DNA from: Dyella solisilvae
Lineage (GTDB): Bacteria > Pseudomonadota > Gammaproteobacteria > Xanthomonadales > Rhodanobacteraceae
Reading direction: 5' to 3'
Length of the DNA: 64,000 nucleotides
NCBI RefSeq assembly: GCF_003351225.1
Contig: NZ_QQSY01000006.1
Coordinates: 1 to 64,000 of the forward strand
Below are positions 33,097 through 41,607 of this stretch, in pieces; position 1 is the first letter of the stretch, and each line of letters starts with the position of its first letter. The position numbers and the translations under genes are program-made. A model generated the notes under the pieces. That model did not search any database. It was not told the origin of the DNA and worked only from the letters and a program-made list of their open reading frames with translations.

Positions 33097-34995
33097 TTGA
33101 AAGTCTCGCGTCTCGCTTCCGCCATCCTCGCTTCCGCTTTTGGAATGTCCAGTTTTGCCGCGCTTGCCGACGTGCCTGCGCCGCAGGACGTTCCGTTCGA
33201 TGGCACGCTGAAGATCAATGTCGACGCCACGGATATCGCCCATCGCGTGTTCCGCGTGCACGAAGTGGTGCCGGCGAAGCCGGGTCCGCTGACGCTGCTG
33301 TATCCGCAGTGGCTGCCGGGCAACCATTCGCCGACCGGCACGATCGACAAGCTGGCGGGACTGGTGGTGAAGGCGAACGGCAAGGTGGTCCCGTGGAAGC
33401 GCGATCCGCTTAACGTGTTCGCGTTCCACGTGGATGTGCCCGAAGGCGCGAACAACGTCGAAGTGGAGTTCCAGTTCCTCTCGGCGCAGGACACGCGCCA
33501 GGGCCGCGTGGTGATGACGCCGGAGATGCTGGACCTGCAGTGGAATTCGGTATCGCTGTACCCGGCCGGTTATTTCGCCAAGCGCGTCAACGCCGAGACC
33601 AGCGTGACCTTCCCGGCGGGCTGGCAGTATGGCAGCGCGCTGGAGCTGGCCTCGCGCGACGGCGACACGGTGCACTTCAAACCGATCAACTTCGAAGACC
33701 TGGTCGACTCGCCGATCTACGCGGGCAAGTACTTCAAGCGCGTGGACCTCGACCCGGGCGCCAAGACGCCGGTGTTCCTCAACATCGTCGCGGATGATCC
33801 GAAGTTCCTCGAGATCAAGCCGGAGCAGCTGAAGGTGCATCAGAACCTGGTGCAGCAGATGTACAAGCTGTACGGCGCGCACCACTACAACCACTACGAC
33901 TTCCTGTTCTCGTTGAGCGACAAGATGTCGGGCAACGGCCTCGAGCACCATCGTTCGAGCGAGAACGGCGTGGGCACCGGCTACTTCACCGAGTGGGACA
34001 AGAGCATGATCATGCGCGACCTGCTCTCGCATGAGTTCAACCACTCCTGGGACGGCAAGTACCGTCGCGGCGCCGATCTCGCCACGCAAAACTTCAACGT
34101 GCCGATGCAGGACAGCCTGCTGTGGGTGTACGAGGGCCAGACCCAGTTCTGGGGCTATGTGATGGCCGCGCGCTCGGGGCTGTGGAGCCACGACGAGGCG
34201 ATCGACATGCTGGCCAACGTGGCCGCCACCTACGACCGCGGCCGTCCGGGCCTGCAGCAGTGGCGCAACGTCCAGGACACCACCAACGACCCGATCATCG
34301 CGATGCGCCGCCCGCTGCCGTATCGCAACTACCAGATGAGCGAGGACTACTACTCCGGTGGTCAGATGATCTGGCTCGACGTCGACGGCAAGCTGCGTGA
34401 CCTCACCGGCAACAAGCGCTCTATCGACGACTTCGCCAAGTCGTTCTTCGGCATGAAGAACGGCGAGTGGGACGTCAACACTTACGTCTTCGAGGACGTG
34501 GTGAAGACGCTCAACGACATTGCGCCGTTCGACTGGACCACCTACCTGCGTGAGCGTCTGGATGGCCATGGCCCGATCATCGGCGGCTTCGAAGCGAACG
34601 GCTGGAAGCTGGTCTACAACGACAAGCCTTCGGCCGCGGCCAAGGCCGTGGAAACGCGTCTGGGCGGCGCCAACCTCACCTACTCGCTGGGCGTGTCGGT
34701 GGGCAAGGGCGGCGACATTGTCGACGTGCTGTGGGACGGCCCCGCCTTCAAGGCCGGCCTGTCGCCGGGCATGAAGCTGATCGCGGTGAACGGCAAGGAA
34801 TACTCCAGCGACGCCGTCAAGGATGCGGTCACCGCCGCGGCGAAGGACAAGAACCAGCCGGTGGAACTGCTGGTGAAGAACTTCGATGAGTACAAGACGC
34901 TGCGCATCGACTACCACGACGGCCTGAAGTACCCGCACCTGGAACGCATCGAGGGCAAGGCCGACCGCCTGTCCGAGCTGCTCAAGGCGCGCTGA
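33097..34995 (+). CDS. Exported M61-family metallopeptidase with PDZ domain (copy 1)
   Basis: 632 residues. The start is a TTG at 33097: AGGAGA lies seven bases upstream and the residues that follow (KVSRLASAILASAFGMSSFAALA) form a good signal peptide, whereas the ORF's earlier starts do not. Order: N-terminal beta domain (~25-230), zinc site HEFNH (312-316) with the third ligand Glu346 in VYEGQTQFW, and a C-terminal PDZ domain (~540-610, GGDIVDVLWDGPAFKAGLSPG). M61 glycyl aminopeptidases act on N-terminal Gly or Ala peptides in the periplasm. A paralogue lies at 47928-49886, and the two share long blocks. Confidence 0.92.
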   Translation: MKVSRLASAILASAFGMSSFAALADVPAPQDVPFDGTLKINVDATDIAHRVFRVHEVVPAKPGPLTLLYPQWLPGNHSPTGTIDKLAGLVVKANGKVVPWKRDPLNVFAFHVDVPEGANNVEVEFQFLSAQDTRQGRVVMTPEMLDLQWNSVSLYPAGYFAKRVNAETSVTFPAGWQYGSALELASRDGDTVHFKPINFEDLVDSPIYAGKYFKRVDLDPGAKTPVFLNIVADDPKFLEIKPEQLKVHQNLVQQMYKLYGAHHYNHYDFLFSLSDKMSGNGLEHHRSSENGVGTGYFTEWDKSMIMRDLLSHEFNHSWDGKYRRGADLATQNFNVPMQDSLLWVYEGQTQFWGYVMAARSGLWSHDEAIDMLANVAATYDRGRPGLQQWRNVQDTTNDPIIAMRRPLPYRNYQMSEDYYSGGQMIWLDVDGKLRDLTGNKRSIDDFAKSFFGMKNGEWDVNTYVFEDVVKTLNDIAPFDWTTYLRERLDGHGPIIGGFEANGWKLVYNDKPSAAAKAVETRLGGANLTYSLGVSVGKGGDIVDVLWDGPAFKAGLSPGMKLIAVNGKEYSSDAVKDAVTAAAKDKNQPVELLVKNFDEYKTLRIDYHDGLKYPHLERIEGKADRLSELLKAR

Positions 34996-35009
34996 GGCAA
35001 ACGCTCTTT

Positions 35010-35140
35010 CCCTCTCCCCTCGGGGGAGAGGGCAGGGTGAGGGGCGGGTGCTTGCACAGACGCTAAATCAGGCGCGCTTTGATGTCGCCATATCGCGAGA
35101 TTGACCCCTCGCCCCAACCCTCTCCCCGGAGGGGAGAGGG
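35010..35140. repeat. CCCTCTCCCC hairpin repeats, two copies
   Basis: Copy at 35010-35046 (arms 35010-35019 / 35023-35032 plus AGGGTGAGGGG tail) and an inverted copy at 35104-35140 (perfect arms with a GGA loop, preceded by CCCCTCGCCCCAA). They form a head-to-head pair between the M61 gene and its terminator. Confidence 0.8.
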
Positions 35141-35163
35141 AGCTGAAGGATGAGGATCGACTA

Positions 35164-35192
35164 AAAAAGGCGGCACCTTGTGCCGCCTTTTT
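35164..35192 (+). terminator. Strong intrinsic terminator
   Basis: Perfect 13-base stem AAAAAGGCGGCAC / GTGCCGCCTTTTT with a CTT loop. Symmetric A and T tracts make it usable from both strands. It separates the M61 transcript from the tRNA-Arg promoter. Confidence 0.93.
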
Positions 35193-35332
35193 GCCTTCCC
35201 GTCTCCCAGCGGGCGACCCGTAGGGGAGAGGCAGGCGGCGCAACAGGGGTTGCCGCACCCTCGGCCACTCCCGCCCCAACTCCGCTATACTGCGCGTCCG
35301 CCGCGTGTTTCGATGCGTGCGTGGATGCTCAA

Positions 35333-35409
35333 GCGCCCGTAGCTCAGCCGGATAGAGTAGTGGCTTCCGAAGCCATTGGTCGGGGGTTCGAATCCCTCCG
35401 GGCGCGCCA
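35333..35409 (+). tRNA. tRNA-Arg (anticodon CCG)
   Basis: 77 nucleotides with a complete cloverleaf: acceptor GCGCCCG / CGGGCGC, D arm GCTC...GAGT, anticodon stem GTGGC/GCCAT with loop TTCCGAA (anticodon CCG, reading CGG), T arm with GGTTCGAATCC, discriminator G and an encoded CCA end. CGG is a heavily used Arg codon in GC-rich genomes. A terminator follows 12 bases downstream. No integrase or attachment duplication is seen nearby. Confidence 0.97.
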
Positions 35410-35420
35410 TCTTCCTGACG

Positions 35421-35450
35421 AAACGGCCTCCGCCACGCGGGGGCCGTTTT
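35421..35450 (+). terminator. Terminator of the tRNA-Arg gene
   Basis: AAACGGCC (35421-35428) pairs with GGCCGTTT (35442-35449), with an inner CCGC/GCGG pairing and a TTTT end, beginning 12 bases after the tRNA. Confidence 0.85.
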
Positions 35451-35487
35451 GCTTTGGGCGTCGGACTGCTGTCACCGGCCCGGGCGC

Positions 35488-35525
35488 AAAAAAATCCCGC
35501 CGCTGGCATGTCGCAGGCGGCGGGA
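35488..35525 (-). terminator. Terminator of the second TonB receptor gene
   Basis: On the minus strand a 9-base stem TCCCGCCGC / GCGGCGGGA is followed by a run of seven T. It lies about 58 bases past the receptor stop at 35583. Confidence 0.9.
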
Positions 35526-35582
35526 GTCAGGGTGGCGCCGCACGCCGCTCTCCCGATGGGCGCGGCGGCAGCTCGGTGGTGT

Positions 35583-38090
35583 TTAGAACTTCACGCGGAA
35601 CTCCACGCCATACATGCGCGGCGGGGTGATGTACGCGTAAGGCGTGCCAAGCACGGACTGCGACACCGTGCCGAGGCCGGTGACATAGCGCTGGTTGAAC
35701 AGGTTGTTGACGTAGGCGGCCACGCCCCAGCGGCCGCTGTTGGACGTCCAGTCCAGGCGCATGTCGGTGCGGTGCTGGGCCTGGTTGAGGTCGAAGTTGG
35801 TCGGCAGCGAGCACTTGCCCTGGTACACCGAGGCGTCGTTGCAGCGCAGCGGGCCGCGGAAGCCGTAGATCACGTCGTAGGTGAGGGCGCCGTTGGCGAT
35901 GTCGTGCCACGTGTAGGCGGCGCTCACCGAGTAGGACAGCTTCGGCTCGCCCACCGGCTGGCCCGACACGTTGGCGTAGACGATCTGGTTGGCGGTGTTC
36001 AGCCCGATCGGCACCTGCGCGTTGGTGTAGGTCTGGTCGATGTAGCCGCCGTTGAAGCTCAGGCGCAGGTTGTCGATCGGCGCCCACTGCACCTGCAGGT
36101 CCACGCCGGTGGCCTTTTCATTGGTGTTGCTGACCTGATACTCGGGCACGTTGAAGCCGGCCGTGGACGGGATCACCGTCAACGTCTGCACGTTGTCGTA
36201 GCGGTAGTGGTAGATCGAACCGTTGACCAGCAGGTTGTACTCGGGGAAGGTCGCCTTGATGCCGGTTTCCAGGTTCCACACCTTCTCGGGTGCGAATTCC
36301 GCGCCCGGCTCGGTGCCGTCGAAGCCGCCCGCCTTGTAGCCCTTGGCCAGCGATGCATAGGCCATCATGTCCGGCGCGAACTTGTACGACAGCACCAGGC
36401 GCGGGCTGGTGTCGTTCCAGCGACCCCTGCCGTCCACCGTCTGATTGACCGCGGTGGCGAAGATCTGGTTCTGCTGCAGCAGCGCCACCAGTTGCTGGCC
36501 GGTCACCTTGCCGCCGGTAAGCAGCGAGACCAGGTTGAGCAGGCCGGCGGCCTGCATTTGCGCCAGCGTCGCGTCCAGCTCAGGCGCCGAGCGCGTCGGC
36601 GTGTACCACGTGAAGTCCTTCTGGTCGTGGGTGAAGCGCAGGCCGGTGGTGAGGTCCCACTGGTCGTTGAGGTGCCAGATCACGTCGCCATACAAGGCGC
36701 CGGCGCTGTAGTGGCCGGTGTTGTAGATCGTCTCGGTCCACTTGTCGCCCAGCAGGTTGTAGGGCAGGTTCAGCGCCTGCAGCACCGAATTGAAGTAGCC
36801 GAAGATGGTGCCGGTGGGCGTGTACTGCTTGCCCACGCCGGTGTTGAGCGCCAGCGTGTCGTAGGTGTCGGTGTTCACGCGCGCCAGGCTGGTCTGGTCG
36901 GTGTCTTCCTTGTAGTAGCTGGCCCCGGCGATCCAGTCCATCAGGTCGGTGTTGCCGGCGAACTTGAACTCCTGGTACCAGGTGTGGCCCGAGCTGATTA
37001 CGCCGGTGTTGAGGTACTCGGTGACCTGCTGCAGGCCGGTGCCGCTTTCCACGTGCGACATGTCATAGCCGGTCCAGTTGGTGGTGGAGGTGAGGCTGCC
37101 CCAACCGAAATTGTGGTCGATGGTGAGGGTAGCGTCGTTGTAGTTGCGCTCCTCGCGACCGTCGGTGGCGCTGTTGTAGAACGGCGCGTGCCGCGGGTCG
37201 TAGTAGGTGCCCGGGTCGGGCGGGAACGGCGCGCGCGCATACAGGTCGTTGGCGGGCAGCGGGATCAGCCCCATGTCGATGCGCGAGGGCTGCTTCACAC
37301 GATCGTGGTCGTAGGCAAGCTGCACCTGGGTGTCCGGCGTGATGTTCCAGCGGTACACCACGCGTGCGCCCCACTCGTCGTCCTTGCCGTAGTGCTGGCC
37401 GGTAGCGGCGTCCTTGAGCCAGCCGTCGCTCTGGTTGTCGACCACGCTCACGCGCAGCGCCATGTCCTTGTTGAGCGGGATGTTCACCAGCGCATCGGCG
37501 TAGCGCCTGCCGTAGTCGCCGAAGCGCACGCGGGCGTCGCCTTCGAACTTGTCGGTGGGCTCGTTGGTGATGATGGAGATGGCGCCGGCGGCGGTGTTGC
37601 GGCCGAACAGCGTGCCTTGCGGGCCCTTCAGCACCTCGACGCGGGCGACGTCGTTGAAGGCCATCAGCGAGCCGCCGTTGCGCGTCTGGTAGATGCCGTT
37701 GATGTACACGCCCACCGCCGAATCGGTACCGATGCCGAAGTCGTCGGTTTCGATGCCGCGCAGGCGGTAGGTGGGCTGGGTGGCGTCGGTGTTGTCCACC
37801 ACCAGGCCTGGCACGAACAGGTTCATGTGGCTCAGGTCGGTCGCCGCCACGGTGTCCAGTTCCTTGGCGGTGACAATGTTCATGGCGATCGGTACCGCCT
37901 GCATTTCCTGCGTGCGGCTCTGCGCCGTCACGGTGATCTGCTCGAGCCGGGTGGCGTTGCTGGAGGAGGGCTTCTGGTTGCCGCTGTCGCTCTGGGCGGG
38001 TGCTGCGGTGTTGGCGTCCTGGGCGAGTGCGGCGCCGGCGAAAAGCACGCAGGCAACGGCGGAGGCAAGCCCTCTCTTGCGGATCAGCAT
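35583..38090 (-). CDS. TonB-dependent outer-membrane receptor (second)
   Basis: 835 residues, signal peptide 1-23 (CVLFAGAALAQ). TonB box area LEQITVTAQSRTQEMQAVP; plug with YRLRGIETDDFG, VARVEVLKGPQGTLFGRN and GAISIIT; barrel ending MYGVEFRVKF. The QEMQAVPIAMNIVTAKEL segment and large extracellular loops resemble the receptors that take up plant- or polymer-derived oligomers in Xanthomonadales and sphingomonads. Substrate unknown. It is unrelated in detail to the receptor at 25366. No hydrolase partner is adjacent. It is divergent from the sulfide operon. Confidence 0.92.
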   Translation of the reverse strand: MLIRKRGLASAVACVLFAGAALAQDANTAAPAQSDSGNQKPSSSNATRLEQITVTAQSRTQEMQAVPIAMNIVTAKELDTVAATDLSHMNLFVPGLVVDNTDATQPTYRLRGIETDDFGIGTDSAVGVYINGIYQTRNGGSLMAFNDVARVEVLKGPQGTLFGRNTAAGAISIITNEPTDKFEGDARVRFGDYGRRYADALVNIPLNKDMALRVSVVDNQSDGWLKDAATGQHYGKDDEWGARVVYRWNITPDTQVQLAYDHDRVKQPSRIDMGLIPLPANDLYARAPFPPDPGTYYDPRHAPFYNSATDGREERNYNDATLTIDHNFGWGSLTSTTNWTGYDMSHVESGTGLQQVTEYLNTGVISSGHTWYQEFKFAGNTDLMDWIAGASYYKEDTDQTSLARVNTDTYDTLALNTGVGKQYTPTGTIFGYFNSVLQALNLPYNLLGDKWTETIYNTGHYSAGALYGDVIWHLNDQWDLTTGLRFTHDQKDFTWYTPTRSAPELDATLAQMQAAGLLNLVSLLTGGKVTGQQLVALLQQNQIFATAVNQTVDGRGRWNDTSPRLVLSYKFAPDMMAYASLAKGYKAGGFDGTEPGAEFAPEKVWNLETGIKATFPEYNLLVNGSIYHYRYDNVQTLTVIPSTAGFNVPEYQVSNTNEKATGVDLQVQWAPIDNLRLSFNGGYIDQTYTNAQVPIGLNTANQIVYANVSGQPVGEPKLSYSVSAAYTWHDIANGALTYDVIYGFRGPLRCNDASVYQGKCSLPTNFDLNQAQHRTDMRLDWTSNSGRWGVAAYVNNLFNQRYVTGLGTVSQSVLGTPYAYITPPRMYGVEFRVKF

Positions 38091-38278
38091 AAGTTGGAAA
38101 TTCCCCTGGGTGTGCGGACAAGGCGCGCGGTCATCGCGGCGCCGATGTTTCCCCCATGGCGCCGTCGATACGTCCGCGCATGTTCACTTGCCCGCCGCAG
38201 GCATGTATAGGTGCGGCGCAGCAATCGACGCGGAAAGCACGCCAGGCGGCGCACCCTTGAACAGGGTCGGGTCGGGCT

Positions 38279-38302
38279 ATATATTAGCAAGTGCGAATAT
38301 AT
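38279..38302. promoter_or_regulatory. BigR/SqrR-type operator, AT-rich 24-base palindrome
   Basis: Arms ATATATT (38279-38285) and AATATAT (38296-38302) enclose GCA/TGC inner arms, 20 of 24 positions symmetric. It ends 18 bases before the GTG start of the first sulfur-transporter gene, where a repressor would cover the promoter. AT-rich palindromes of this form are the known sites of BigR and relatives, and the operon encodes such a repressor. Confidence 0.8.
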
Positions 38303-38320
38303 GAATATGAGGAGGCCTGC

Positions 38321-38752
38321 GTGCATCCCTGGCTGTTGGCCGCCATTGGCGGCGTGTTGATCGGACTGGCGGCGGTCGTGCTGATGGCGGCGCTGGGTCG
38401 CATCGCCGGCATCAGTGGTATCGCCAGCGGCTTGCTGGCTGGAGCGGCGGCCGGCGATCGCGGATGGCGCGTGGCCTTCGTGGCCGGACTGGTGGCGGCG
38501 CCCCTGCTTTTGCTGCTGGTGCGCGGCGACAGCGGCATCGGTTCGCCACAGGTGGCCTGGCCGTGGATGGTCGCGGCCGGATTACTGGTGGGCTTTGGTA
38601 CCCGCCTGGGCGGCGGCTGCACCAGCGGCCATGGCGTATGCGGCATGGCCCGACTGTCGCCGCGCTCGCTGCTGGCCACCGTGGTGTTCATCGTGTTTGG
38701 CGTGATCACGGTGTACGTGACGCGTCATCTGTTCGGAGGCCTGGCCGCATGA
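38321..38752 (+). CDS. YeeE/YedE-family sulfur transporter half, first subunit (PmpA-like)
   Basis: 143 residues from the GTG at 38321, chosen because GAGGAGG lies five bases upstream; an earlier in-frame GTG at 38291 falls inside the operator. Four membrane helices. The signature GLLAGAAAGDRGWRVAFVAG, then FGTRLGGGCTSGHGVCGMARLSPRSL with two conserved Cys, is typical of half-size YeeE/YedE proteins. Full-length relatives take up thiosulfate; the half-size pairs in sulfide operons are thought to move sulfur compounds. Its stop overlaps the start of the second half by four bases. Confidence 0.9.
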   Translation: MHPWLLAAIGGVLIGLAAVVLMAALGRIAGISGIASGLLAGAAAGDRGWRVAFVAGLVAAPLLLLLVRGDSGIGSPQVAWPWMVAAGLLVGFGTRLGGGCTSGHGVCGMARLSPRSLLATVVFIVFGVITVYVTRHLFGGLAA

Positions 38753-39177
38753 AATACCTGCCCGCCTTGTTGGCCGGCCTGCTGTTCGGGTTCGGTCTGG
38801 CCCTCGCAGGCATGACCCAGCCGGCCGTAGTGCTCGGCTTCCTCGACGTGTTCGGCGCCTGGAATCCGCGCCTGCTGTTCGTGATGGCCGGCGCCGTGCT
38901 CACCACCGCCATCGGCTATCGGCTGGTTTGGCGCCGCGCGCAGCCGTGGCTGGCGCCGCGCTTCAGCCTTCCCGACACGCGCCATATCGACGCGCGTCTG
39001 GTGGGCGGCGCCGCGCTGTTCGGTATCGGCTGGGGCATCGCCGGCTACTGCCCGGGTCCGGCCCTGGCTTCGCTTGGGGCAGGCCTGTGGTCGGTGTGGC
39101 TGCTGATGGCCGCGATGGCGATCGGTTGGTGGCTGGCGGCGCAGTTGCCCGCACGCAGTGACGCGAAGCGAGGTTGA
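38749..39177 (+). CDS. YeeE/YedE-family sulfur transporter half, second subunit (PmpB-like)
   Basis: 142 residues, four helices, start ATG overlapping the upstream stop (ATGA). The segment LLFGFGLALAGMTQPAVVLGFLD and the second-half signature ALFGIGWGIAGYCPGPALASLG with its conserved Cys fit the partner of the first half; together they would form one complete YeeE/YedE channel. The coupling indicates equal production. Next gene (persulfide dioxygenase) starts five bases after this stop. Confidence 0.9.
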   Translation: MKYLPALLAGLLFGFGLALAGMTQPAVVLGFLDVFGAWNPRLLFVMAGAVLTTAIGYRLVWRRAQPWLAPRFSLPDTRHIDARLVGGAALFGIGWGIAGYCPGPALASLGAGLWSVWLLMAAMAIGWWLAAQLPARSDAKRG

Positions 39178-39182
39178 GCCCC

Positions 39183-40049
39183 ATGAAACGTCCCGAGGTC
39201 AAGTCGTTCTTCGACGAGGCGAGCAATACCTTCAGCTACGTGGCGTGGGATCCGGCGACGGCGAAGGCCGCGGTGATCGACAGTGTGCTGGACTACGACG
39301 CCGCCTCGGGCTGCACGCACCATGAGTCGGCCGACGCCATCATCGATTTTGTCGAGGCCAGCGGCCTTGAGGTGGAGTGGGTGATCGACACCCACGTGCA
39401 TGCCGATCACCTCTCGGCTGCGCCGTATATTCGTTCCCGCCTGGGCGGACGGCTCGCCATCGGTGAACACATCCGCCACGTGCAGGAGACGTTCGGCAAG
39501 CTGTTCAACGCGGGCGACGAGTTTGCCCGTGACGGCAGCCAGTTCGACCACCTGTTCAAGGACGGCGACACCTACCGGCTGGGCGAGATCGACGCCGTGG
39601 CCCTGCATACGCCGGGCCATACGCCGGCCTGCATGACCCACGTGATCGGTGACGCCGCTTTCGTGGGCGACACCTTGTTCATGCCCGACTACGGCACGGC
39701 GCGTTGCGATTTTCCCGGTGGCGACGCACGCGTGCTGTACCGCTCGATCCAGAGGCTGTTCGAGCTGCCCGACGACACCCGCCTGTTCATGTGCCATGAC
39801 TACAAGGCCCCGGGACGGGACGCGTTCGCCTATGAGACCACCGTGGCGGCGGAGCGGCGGGGCAATGTCCATGTGCGGGAGGGCACCGGCGAGGACGCCT
39901 TCGTGCAGATGCGCACCGCGCGTGACGCCACGCTTCCCGTGCCGCGCCTGCTGCTGCCTGCCGTGCAGGTGAATATGCGCGCAGGGGAGTTGCCGCCGCG
40001 CGAGGACAACGGCATCAGCTACATCAAGATTCCGCTCAACGCGCTGTGA
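39183..40049 (+). CDS. blh: Persulfide dioxygenase (ETHE1/Blh-type, metallo-beta-lactamase fold)
   Basis: 288 residues from the ATG at 39183; an in-frame TTG three codons earlier is less likely. The metal motif is THVHADHLSAA (His71, His73, Asp75, His76), followed by PGHTPACMTH (His146), FVGDTLFMPDYG (Asp163) and MCHDYKA (His205). The GTARCDFPGGDA segment is diagnostic for ETHE1-like persulfide dioxygenases, which oxidise glutathione persulfide to sulfite in the cytosol. Within this operon it removes the persulfides made during sulfide stress, as described for the bigR operons of Xylella and Agrobacterium. Confidence 0.93.
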   Translation: MKRPEVKSFFDEASNTFSYVAWDPATAKAAVIDSVLDYDAASGCTHHESADAIIDFVEASGLEVEWVIDTHVHADHLSAAPYIRSRLGGRLAIGEHIRHVQETFGKLFNAGDEFARDGSQFDHLFKDGDTYRLGEIDAVALHTPGHTPACMTHVIGDAAFVGDTLFMPDYGTARCDFPGGDARVLYRSIQRLFELPDDTRLFMCHDYKAPGRDAFAYETTVAAERRGNVHVREGTGEDAFVQMRTARDATLPVPRLLLPAVQVNMRAGELPPREDNGISYIKIPLNAL

Positions 40050-40089
40050 TGCCGATGAACCGTCCACGCCTGATCCAACGGGCCAACGC

Positions 40090-40440
40090 ATGAGCCGTGC
40101 ACTGAAATCGCCAGCGTCGCGCTCGCGCAAGACCGCCGTGGATATCGACGCGATGCAGCGCCATGCCGACGAGGCGGTGGCCGTGCTCAAGGCCATGGGC
40201 AGCCCGAACCGGCTACTGCTGTTGTGCCAGTTGCTCGAGGGCGAGCGTTCGGTAAATGAACTGGCCGAGGCGCTGGGCCTGGCGCAAAGCGTGGTGTCGC
40301 AACACCTTTCCCTGCTGCGGCGCGACGGGCTGGTGACCGGCCGCCGCGATGGCCAGTCGATCTTCTATGCGATCTGCGATGCCCGCGTACATGGCCTGAT
40401 GGCCACGCTGTTCGAATTGTTCTGCGCCGGGCGCGCCTGA
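40090..40440 (+). CDS. bigR: ArsR-family persulfide-sensing repressor (BigR/SqrR type)
   Basis: 116 residues with a winged helix-turn-helix (LAEALGLAQSVVSQHLSLLRRDGLVTGRRDGQSIFY). Cys46 and Cys112 are 66 residues apart, exactly the spacing of the redox pair Cys42/Cys108 of BigR and Cys41/Cys107 of SqrR, which form a polysulfide link that releases DNA. A third Cys96 lies in YAICD. It is the last gene of the sulfide operon, 40 bases behind the dioxygenase, and an operator-like palindrome precedes the operon, so autoregulation is expected. Confidence 0.92.
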   Translation: MSRALKSPASRSRKTAVDIDAMQRHADEAVAVLKAMGSPNRLLLLCQLLEGERSVNELAEALGLAQSVVSQHLSLLRRDGLVTGRRDGQSIFYAICDARVHGLMATLFELFCAGRA

Positions 40441-40463
40441 GGACACACACTGACCTGCCGCAT

Positions 40464-40491
40464 GCCCCCTCTCCGCCGCGGGAGAGGGGGC
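40464..40491. repeat. CCCTCTCC-type hairpin repeat between convergent genes
   Basis: 11-base arms GCCCCCTCTCC / GGAGAGGGGGC with a GCCGCG loop, placed between the bigR stop (40440) and the csbD stop (40503). It has no T-run but may act as a bidirectional transcript end. Confidence 0.75.
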
Positions 40492-40502
40492 GTGGAAAGT
40501 GA

Positions 40503-40709
40503 TCAGTGATGGCGTATCTGTTTCTCGAAGGCCTTGACCTGCTTTTCGGCCTCATCGCGAGCCATGCCGTAACGCTCCTGCAGCTTGCCGGAGAGGTATT
40601 CGGCGTTGCCTTCGGCCACCCTGAGGTCGTCGTCCGTGAGCTTGCCCCAGTGCTGCTTGATCTGGCCGCTCAATTGCTTCCAATGGCCCTGGATCGTGTC
40701 TTGGTTCAT
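40503..40709 (-). CDS. CsbD-family stress-response protein
   Basis: 68 residues, highly charged and helical. The text [20 protein letters not shown] and [25 protein letters not shown] is the CsbD family pattern (E. coli YjbJ relatives), small abundant proteins induced by general stress or osmotic shock with no settled biochemical role. It is divergent from an HdeD-family gene across 276 bases; both families are stress-linked, so shared control is possible. Confidence 0.92.
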   Translation of the reverse strand: MNQDTIQGHWKQLSGQIKQHWGKLTDDDLRVAEGNAEYLSGKLQERYGMARDEAEKQVKAFEKQIRHH

Positions 40710-40985
40710 GGCGTGTCCTCGTGCTCAGTGGGGAAACGCAATGCGCATTGCGGGGAGCGATTCGAGCAAGCGGCGAGTTAAGCGCGCGTGCCCGCCACGT
40801 GGCGGCAGGTGGCGACGGTTCACGGGCGTATGACGGGGGCTTGATACCGCATTCGCGTCGCGTCGACATCGAAGATGCGTCGATGGTGTCTCGGCGTCTC
40901 GGGCGACAGGGGAGCGTCGGGGCCATGGATCGATTCCACAGCGGGCCGACCAGGGTCCGCTTCTCTACGTCATGGAGGTACGCGT

Positions 40986-41537
40986 ATGAGTTCCGTATTG
41001 CGGCACGGAGTTGGACGTACCGGCTGGGTGCTGATCTTCTACGGCATCATCTCGATCGTGTTCGGCTTCACTGCGCTGATCTGGCCGGGCAAGACGGTGG
41101 TCGCCCTGGCCTGGGCCTTCGGCGTGATGGCGCTGGCCGAGGGCATCATCAGCCTGTTCGCCCTGTTCCGGCGCGAGGTGGCGATTTCGCGAGGCTGGCT
41201 GGTGCTGTACGCCATCGCCTCGATCGTGTTCGGCCTGCTCGCCATCATGCATCCGCTGGCGGTGGTCAAACTGTTGCTGGTGTTCCTTGCGGCCTGGCTG
41301 ATCGTGGCGGGCGTCTACCGCATCATCTTCGCCGTTCGCGTGCGCAAGGAGATCAAGGGCGAGTGGATGATCGCGCTGAGCGGCGTGCTGGCCATCGTGC
41401 TGGGCTTCATGTTCATGGCCTACCCGGTGGCCGCCTTGCTCACCGTGGCGATCTGGATCGGCGCGGCGGCGCTGGTCTACGGCATCCTGCAGCTCGTCGC
41501 GGGCGTGCGGATGCAGCGGTTCAAGCGCGCGCTCTGA
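40986..41537 (+). CDS. HdeD-family membrane protein
   Basis: 183 residues from the ATG at 40986 (GGAGG upstream). Six membrane helices arranged as repeated hairpins: GWVLIFYGIISIVFGFTALIWPG, SRGWLVLYAIASIVFGLLAIMHP and GEWMIALSGVLAIVLGFMFMAYP each show the family's glycine-rich helix followed by a Pro turn. HdeD was described as an acid-resistance membrane protein in E. coli; its mechanism is unknown. The gene ends in a bidirectional terminator. Confidence 0.9.
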   Translation: MSSVLRHGVGRTGWVLIFYGIISIVFGFTALIWPGKTVVALAWAFGVMALAEGIISLFALFRREVAISRGWLVLYAIASIVFGLLAIMHPLAVVKLLLVFLAAWLIVAGVYRIIFAVRVRKEIKGEWMIALSGVLAIVLGFMFMAYPVAALLTVAIWIGAAALVYGILQLVAGVRMQRFKRAL

Positions 41538-41559
41538 GTCTTCCGGCCCGCAAACAAGG

Positions 41560-41586
41560 AAAAGGCGCCCGAGGGCGCCTTTTCTT
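41560..41586. terminator. Bidirectional terminator
   Basis: Stem AAAAGGCGCCC / GGGCGCCTTTT with a tight loop and T- and A-tracts on both sides, between the convergent HdeD and lipoprotein genes. Confidence 0.92.
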
Positions 41587-41607
41587 CAAGTCGCGGTGCG
41601 AGTGGCG

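Noticed and set aside
35333-35450. tRNA-Arg as integration site of a mobile element
   Set aside because: No integrase, no duplicated 3' end of the tRNA and no low-GC island follow it.
35376-38210. 944-residue plus-strand ORF
   Set aside because: Opposite a complete TonB-dependent receptor and starting inside the tRNA; no motif.
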